Shown piece by piece: positions 59,425-64,000 of a stretch of 64,000 nucleotides of DNA. Source of the stretch: Kribbella qitaiheensis (lineage in GTDB: Bacteria > Actinomycetota > Actinomycetes > Propionibacteriales > Kribbellaceae). Where the stretch lies: assembly GCF_014217565.1 (NCBI RefSeq), contig NZ_CP043661.1:6510001-6574000 (forward strand). The letters are read 5' to 3'. The position numbers and the translations under genes were made by a program. The notes beneath the pieces are model-generated. The model saw nothing but the letters and a program-made list of their open reading frames with translations, searched no databases and was not told the origin of the DNA. Position 1 is the stretch's first letter. Each line of letters starts with the position of its first letter.

Positions 59425-61449
59425 TCAGTGTGGGCCAACATCGGGTGTCCCGCCCAGCCCTTCTGCCCCATGGATTCCGTCGGCACCGTGATCCAGGCCG
59501 TCCGCCCCGACCCCGCCGGGCACTCCGGCCCCCGCCGCGGCCCCCAGGTCGCCACCCAGACCGCCCTTCAGCGGATCGGAGCCGAACTGGACCTCGAGCG
59601 AATCGCTGATCCCGTCCTGGTCCGAATCGAGCACGGCCGGGTTCGTACCCAGCGACAGTTCGGTGTTGTCCGAGAGCCCGTCGGCATCGGTGTCCATGCT
59701 GTTCGGATCGAGACCGGCCCTGGTCTCGTAGGTGTCGGTCAGGCCGTCGTGGTCGCTGTCCACCACGCCGTTGCGGATCACCTCGGCGAACTGGCCCTGT
59801 CCACCGACGCCAGCGACGCCGGGGATCTTGCCGGGATCGCTGCCGGCGGACAGCTCGAACGGATCGGAGATCCCGTCGTGGTCGGTGTCCGCGGTCAACG
59901 GGTCGGTGTGCGACTTGATCGCCTCGAACGCGTCCGGCAGACCGTCCTTGTCGGTGTCGGCCGAGGCCGGATTCGTGCCCGCCAGCTTCTCGAACGCATC
60001 GGTGAGGCCGTCGTGATCGGTGTCCGGTGGCGCGGCCATCGACGTACCGAGGTCGATCTGGTCGTAGTGGTTGGTGGCTACCGCGGTGTTGACCGGCAAC
60101 GTATCTGCGACGGGGCTGGCCGGCGGCGCCGAGGAGGAGTCGAGCCCGGGGATCACGCCCGCGTAGTTGAACCGATTGTGCGCGGTGAACTCACCCACGC
60201 CGTACTTCGTGCCCTTGGCCTCGATCGTGCGCCCGTCGCCGAGGCTGATCGCGACGTGCGCCCTCGACGGCCGGCCGCCGCCGGGGGTCGGCTCGTTCGA
60301 GAAGTAGAACAGCAGCGCGCCCTTGGTGTGCATGGCCTTATCGACCGAAATCAGCGAGTCCTTCTGCTTGAGATCCAGGTACTGGTACATCGCGCCGTCC
60401 GGGATCTCCACCCCGGCCTGATGTGCGGCCCATTTGGTCAGCTCGGAACAGTCGAACTTCTCCGGGTTCGGATCGTCCAGCTTGGCCCGTACGCCGAAGA
60501 CGTACTTGTCGCCCTCCTGAGCGAGCGCGACATCGACGAAGCGCCCGACCTTCGTGCTGTCGCCGCCACCGCCGAGTCCCGGCGTACCAGCGGCTGCCAG
60601 TGTCTGTACTACGGGTTGCTGCACGGCAGGCTGCGCCAGTGTGGGTTGGGGCGGGCCGGGGATCACACCGTCGCCGCTGTCGGCGTGCTGCGGATCCGAG
60701 CCGTACTGCACCTCGATCTGGTCCGACAGCCCGTCGTTGTCGCTGTCCCACTTCAGCGGATCGCTGCCCAGGGAGGCTTCCGTGCTGTCCGAGAGGCCGT
60801 CCAGGTCGCCATCGCCGAGCTTCGGGTTCGAGTGGCTGACAGCGACCTCGTACCCGTCGGTGAGCCCGTCGTGGTCCGTGTCCGCCAGCTTCAGGTCGGT
60901 CCCAGCCGACCGCTCGAACGCATCGGTGAGCCCGTCGTGGTCGGTGTCCTGCTGCATCCCGACGGCCTGCCCGGTGTCGATCTTGTCGTACGACGCGGCA
61001 AGCGCTCCGGTCGGATGCGCGGGGCCGCCGGTGGACGGCAACGGCGGCGGGAGGTGCGAGCTGTAGCCGGCGACCCCACGGCCGTCGCCCTGCACTCCGG
61101 TGACGGCCTCCACCTTGTCCAGGTAGGTCCGGTAGTCGGCAGCGGTGCCCTTATGGGAATTGTGCGTCGTGGTCCACGGGCGCATATCTGTGCCCTGATG
61201 GGAGATCGCGTACGCCGCTCTCGCGTTCGCGCGCGGATCGTTCAGGTCGCCGTACTTGGTACCGCGGCTGCCGTCGGAGGCGACATTGATCTGCCACAGG
61301 CCCATCGAGTGCTCGCCGTGGTCGTTGAGCGCACCGGTCCGGCCGCCCGACTCGGCCATGGCGATAGCAGTCCACGTGGTCGCCTGCTGCGGCGTGAATC
61401 CCGCGGACAGCGCGGCGTCGTAGATCTCCGCGATCGACAACTTCGGCAT
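59425..61449 (-). CDS. Transglycosylase-NlpC/P60 cell-wall hydrolase with calcium-binding TSP3 repeats
   Basis: 674 residues from ATG 61449 (AGGGGG site). Order: lytic-transglycosylase-like domain at the start (AMAESGGRTGALNDHGEHSM then GLWQINV, with the catalytic glutamate in AESGG); thrombospondin-type-3 repeats (DTDHDGLTDAFERSAGTD); NlpC/P60 peptidase (catalytic Cys in KFDCSELTKWAAHQAG, His in SRAHVAISLGDG); then a second block of DTDHDGLTD repeats and a glycine-rich tail. No signal peptide is present, so export would need lysis or the injection particle itself. Its place beside the eCIS genes and regulator suggests it opens the cell wall for particle release or is itself cargo. Repeats would bind calcium. 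Confidence 0.88.
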   Translation of the reverse strand: MPKLSIAEIYDAALSAGFTPQQATTWTAIAMAESGGRTGALNDHGEHSMGLWQINVASDGSRGTKYGDLNDPRANARAAYAISHQGTDMRPWTTTHNSHKGTAADYRTYLDKVEAVTGVQGDGRGVAGYSSHLPPPLPSTGGPAHPTGALAASYDKIDTGQAVGMQQDTDHDGLTDAFERSAGTDLKLADTDHDGLTDGYEVAVSHSNPKLGDGDLDGLSDSTEASLGSDPLKWDSDNDGLSDQIEVQYGSDPQHADSGDGVIPGPPQPTLAQPAVQQPVVQTLAAAGTPGLGGGGDSTKVGRFVDVALAQEGDKYVFGVRAKLDDPNPEKFDCSELTKWAAHQAGVEIPDGAMYQYLDLKQKDSLISVDKAMHTKGALLFYFSNEPTPGGGRPSRAHVAISLGDGRTIEAKGTKYGVGEFTAHNRFNYAGVIPGLDSSSAPPASPVADTLPVNTAVATNHYDQIDLGTSMAAPPDTDHDGLTDAFEKLAGTNPASADTDKDGLPDAFEAIKSHTDPLTADTDHDGISDPFELSAGSDPGKIPGVAGVGGQGQFAEVIRNGVVDSDHDGLTDTYETRAGLDPNSMDTDADGLSDNTELSLGTNPAVLDSDQDGISDSLEVQFGSDPLKGGLGGDLGAAAGAGVPGGVGADGLDHGADGIHGAEGLGGTPDVGPH

Positions 61450-61514
61450 CGCAACCCCCTGGCCCTGCAAACTACCGGCAGCCTCTGCAGATCTGAAGCC
61501 CAGTTTAATCCTGT

Positions 61515-61532
61515 TGCCCTACCATAAGGGCA
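61515..61532. promoter_or_regulatory. Dyad between the hydrolase and the second Hsp70-like gene
   Basis: TGCCCT-ACCATA-AGGGCA is an 18-bp inverted repeat in the 134-base divergent region. Its half-sites (TGCCC/GGGCA) are those of the palindrome at 35601. Possible common regulator site. Confidence 0.4.
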
Positions 61533-61583
61533 CCGTCGGGCTGATACTTCAGGGCCGCGAGGGAGGTTATCCGAGGTGGGGGA

Positions 61584-63917
61584 ATGGGATATCGGCTCGG
61601 CGTAGATCTGGGGACGACTTTCACTGCCGCGGCGATGCGCAACGGCGGTCCACCGAGCATGCTCGGGCTCGGCAACCGCGCGCTGCAGATCCCGTCCGTG
61701 CTGTATCTGCAGGAGGACGGCCAGTTCCTGGTCGGTGAGGCGGCCGAGCGCCGCGGCGCCACCGACCCGTCCCGGGTGGTCCGCGAGTTCAAGCGCCGCA
61801 TCGGTGACCCGATCCCGCTGATGGTCGCCGGTACGCCGTTCTCGGCGCAGGCGCTGTCCGCCCGGCTGCTGTCCTCGGTGGTCGCGACGGCCACTGAGCG
61901 TCGCGGAGCGCCACCGGACGAGATCGTCCTGACCTACCCGGCCAACTGGGGCGCCTACAAACGCGAACTGGTCGACCAGGTGATCGCCCTGGCCGACATC
62001 GGCCCCACAATCACCTGCCCTGAGCCACAGGCCGCCGCCATCCAGTACGCCGCGCAGGCGCGTCTGCAGGCAGGCGATCGGGTCGCCGTCTACGACCTCG
62101 GGGGCGGCACCTTCGACGTGTGCGTGCTGGAGAAGACCGGCAACGGATTCACCATCCTGGGCAATCCCGAGGGCATCGAGCAGTTGGGTGGCGTGGACTT
62201 CGACGAGGCCGTCTTCCAGCACGTCGTCGGCGCGCTCGGCCCGGCGATGGAAGACCTCGATCTCGACAGTCAGGATGGACGGAGCGCGCTGATGCGGCTT
62301 CGTCGCGACTGTGTCGAGGCGAAGGAAGCGCTGTCGGTCGACGTCGACACGATGATCCCGGTGACCTTGCCAGGCCGCAGTACGTCGGTGCGCCTGACCC
62401 GCGCCGAGCTGGAGACCCTGATCGCACCAGCGCTCGAGCAGACCGTCGAGGCGACCGGGCGGGCGTTGCGAGCCGCCGGTACGACGAGCGAGCAGTTGAA
62501 GGCGATCGTGCTGGTCGGGGGCAGCTCGCGGATCCCGCTGGTCAGCCACCTGCTGCAGTCACGCTTCTCAACCCCGACCGCACTGGACACCCACCCCAAA
62601 CACGACATCGCTCTGGGCGCAGTGCAGTTCTCGGATGCCCCGGCGGAGGCGACAACCGCGTCGCTGGCCGCTGTCGGCGCGCCCGTCATCGGTACTCCGC
62701 CCGGCCGGCTCCCGAAGCCTGCCAGGACGCCGCTGTCGGGCGAGACCCGCCGCCGGATCGCTTTGGCAGCCGGGGCACTGGCAGTGCTCGCGGTCGGAGT
62801 GGTCGTGGCGATCCAGCTGACTTCCGGTGATTCGAACAAGGCGTCGGATCAGCCGGCCGGCCCGGCGACCAGCAGCGTGAGCAGTTCCGCGCCGACGTCC
62901 GTCACGCCGACCGTGTCCGTGCCGACCCTGAAAGCGCTGCCGGTCGCGGCGGCTCCGCTGAGCGCCTCCGAGCTCATCATTCCGCTGGAGAACGGGTCGG
63001 GCGCGAACAAGGGACAGAGCCTGTACCGGGTCGACGTGAACGCCCCTGGTCAGTCGACGAAGCTCAGCAAGTTCGATGGCAACGCGAACGGCGTCGACAA
63101 CGGTCCCGCGCTGTCCCCGGACCGCAGATCGATGATCTTCACCCGCTTGAAGCCGGCTAAGAATGTCGGCCTCTGGGTGTCCGGAGTGGACGGCGGTAGC
63201 GCGCGCCCACTGTTCACCAAGACACCGGCGCAGTGTGTGGACAACATCAGCCGGCCGGCCTGGAACAAGGCGGACCCGAGCCAGATCGTGGCCGCGTGCG
63301 TCGCGGGCAAGACCACGGGTCTCTACCTGATAGACACCGGCGGCAAGGTGATTCGCACCCTGTTCACGCTGCAGGTCAAGCCCGGGCTGGTGATCAGTGA
63401 TCCCGCTGTCTCGCCGGACGGCACCCGCGTCGCGTTCCAGGCTCAGGGAATGCCGGGCTCCGGGATCTACACGGTGCCGCTCACCGGTGGCACGCCTCGC
63501 CAGCTGACGACGGGGGCCGACGCGGACCCGGCCTGGTCGCCGACGGCGCCGGGCCTGATCGCCTACCGGCATCTCCTGGCAGAGGGCTCGTGGGCGATCC
63601 TCCTGACCAACGCCGATCCCGTTGGCTCGGTCACCGACAATGCCTGGAACAGCAAGCTGCGCGAAGGCGACGTTGTCTGTAGCAAGACCGGGGCCGACAA
63701 CCCGCTCGGCGGTGGCAAGCTCTGCCAGCTCACCGACGGGAGCACCCTCGACCAGGATCCGAGCTGGTCACCGGACGGGAACCAGATCGCCTTCAGGCGA
63801 GGGCCGGTCACGAACGCCCGCATCTACGTGACCTCGCTCAACGCGAAGGTCGCGCCGCGAGCGGTCTGGACGGACGGCCGAGCCAATCAGAGCGCCTCGT
63901 CCTGGACCTCCCGCTGA
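61584..63917 (+). CDS. Membrane-anchored Hsp70-like protein with exported PD40/WD40-like domain
   Basis: 777 residues from ATG 61584. Residues 1-350 are an Hsp70-type ATPase closely similar to that at 28321 (VDLGTTFTA; YDLGGGTFDVCVL; VLVGGSSRIPLV). After it come a basic linker, one transmembrane helix (IALAAGALAVLAVGVVVAIQL), a serine/threonine/proline stretch, and an exported C-terminal beta-propeller of TolB/PD40 type (PALSPDRRSMIFTRL; DPAVSPDGTRVAFQAQG; DPSWSPDGNQIAFRRG). The substrate-binding domain of a true Hsp70 is absent. The protein could thus couple ATP binding inside to sensing or binding outside. It is divergent from the hydrolase and forms the right edge of the locus. Confidence 0.9.
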   Translation: MGYRLGVDLGTTFTAAAMRNGGPPSMLGLGNRALQIPSVLYLQEDGQFLVGEAAERRGATDPSRVVREFKRRIGDPIPLMVAGTPFSAQALSARLLSSVVATATERRGAPPDEIVLTYPANWGAYKRELVDQVIALADIGPTITCPEPQAAAIQYAAQARLQAGDRVAVYDLGGGTFDVCVLEKTGNGFTILGNPEGIEQLGGVDFDEAVFQHVVGALGPAMEDLDLDSQDGRSALMRLRRDCVEAKEALSVDVDTMIPVTLPGRSTSVRLTRAELETLIAPALEQTVEATGRALRAAGTTSEQLKAIVLVGGSSRIPLVSHLLQSRFSTPTALDTHPKHDIALGAVQFSDAPAEATTASLAAVGAPVIGTPPGRLPKPARTPLSGETRRRIALAAGALAVLAVGVVVAIQLTSGDSNKASDQPAGPATSSVSSSAPTSVTPTVSVPTLKALPVAAAPLSASELIIPLENGSGANKGQSLYRVDVNAPGQSTKLSKFDGNANGVDNGPALSPDRRSMIFTRLKPAKNVGLWVSGVDGGSARPLFTKTPAQCVDNISRPAWNKADPSQIVAACVAGKTTGLYLIDTGGKVIRTLFTLQVKPGLVISDPAVSPDGTRVAFQAQGMPGSGIYTVPLTGGTPRQLTTGADADPAWSPTAPGLIAYRHLLAEGSWAILLTNADPVGSVTDNAWNSKLREGDVVCSKTGADNPLGGGKLCQLTDGSTLDQDPSWSPDGNQIAFRRGPVTNARIYVTSLNAKVAPRAVWTDGRANQSASSWTSR

Positions 63918-63924
63918 CTCGCGG

Positions 63925-64000
63925 TCAGTTGTGGGCGGTGGCCGGCTCGAAGGTGGGGCAGGCGAGGAAGCCGCCGTGCGCCCGCTGGGTCTTCGATGAG
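63925..64000 (-). CDS. 3' end of an unrecognised gene (partial)
   Basis: The minus strand reads an open frame ending QRAHGGFLACPTFEPATAHN and a TGA at 63925-63927, convergent with the Hsp70-like gene and only 7 bases from its stop. Only about 24 codons lie in the window, so no family can be given. It is listed because its codon use and the tight convergent arrangement are gene-like. Confidence 0.4.
   Translation of the reverse strand, partial: SSKTQRAHGGFLACPTFEPATAHN

Overview
Organism and setting. The window is very GC-rich, with dense GTG/TTG starts, four-base stop/start overlaps, SARP-type regulators, an MbtH-dependent NRPS, a CtaJ-like/DUF5130 pair and a chitin-type LPMO. This points to a filamentous actinomycete. 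The style would suit Kribbella or another Nocardioidaceae-like genus, but nothing here fixes the genus. No tRNA, rRNA, CRISPR array or insertion sequence was seen.

Region 1 (1-14.9 kb), a compact NRPS operon: an unrecognised partial gene, two SyrP/TauD-like Fe(II)/2-oxoglutarate oxygenases, a type II thioesterase, an MbtH-like protein, a 3381-residue NRPS and an AsnO/VioC-like oxygenase, closed by a strong terminator. The NRPS reads C-A(serine-type code, cut off after motif A5)-A(asparagine code)-T-C-A-T-T-E-C. It shows a fused double A domain, a near-identical duplicated carrier domain, an E domain lacking a recognisable E6 motif, and a final C domain with nothing after it. The A2 code and the AsnO-like enzyme together suggest 3-hydroxyasparagine.

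Region 2 (14.9-23.7 kb), mixed accessory genes: gene remnants, a divergent TetR/SDR pair with a three-unit operator-like repeat, an amidase, an AfsR-type SARP regulator preceded by a short secreted-peptide gene, an LPMO, a secreted M15-like peptidase whose Shine-Dalgarno lies inside a perfect 15-bp stem, a CtaJ-like/DUF5130 pair and a frameshifted GNAT gene.

Region 3 (23.7-63.9 kb), an expanded contractile injection system (eCIS/CIS) locus. The core is a DUF4255 protein, an AAA+ ATPase, sheath, tube, hub-assembly chaperone-like protein, DUF6760 protein, a 955-residue QR-repeat protein, a second tube-like protein (frameshifted), LysM protein, VgrG/gpV-like spike, PAAR tip, gp25-like, gpJ-like and gpI-like baseplate proteins. 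Two cargo candidates lie between the ATPase and the sheath: a 1317-residue protein ending in a cytidine-deaminase-like toxin domain, and a DUF4157 protein with an HExxH motif. They share a short N-terminal motif. Around the core are two dynamin-like GTPases, two membrane-anchored Hsp70-like proteins near the two ends, several one-pass membrane or secreted proteins, a TSP3-repeat peptidoglycan hydrolase and two regulators (LuxR-type and MalT/SARP-type). A three-copy GTAGARC repeat at 11-bp spacing before the LuxR gene has SARP-site geometry.

How it may work together (inference): the MalT/SARP and LuxR regulators turn the locus on; the ATPase, DUF4255 protein, chaperone-like proteins and dynamins help assembly or membrane handling; the sheath/tube/spike particle carries the deaminase and DUF4157 proteins; the cell-wall hydrolase and membrane proteins connect the particle to the envelope or to lysis. 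No fibre or conventional tape measure was recognised.
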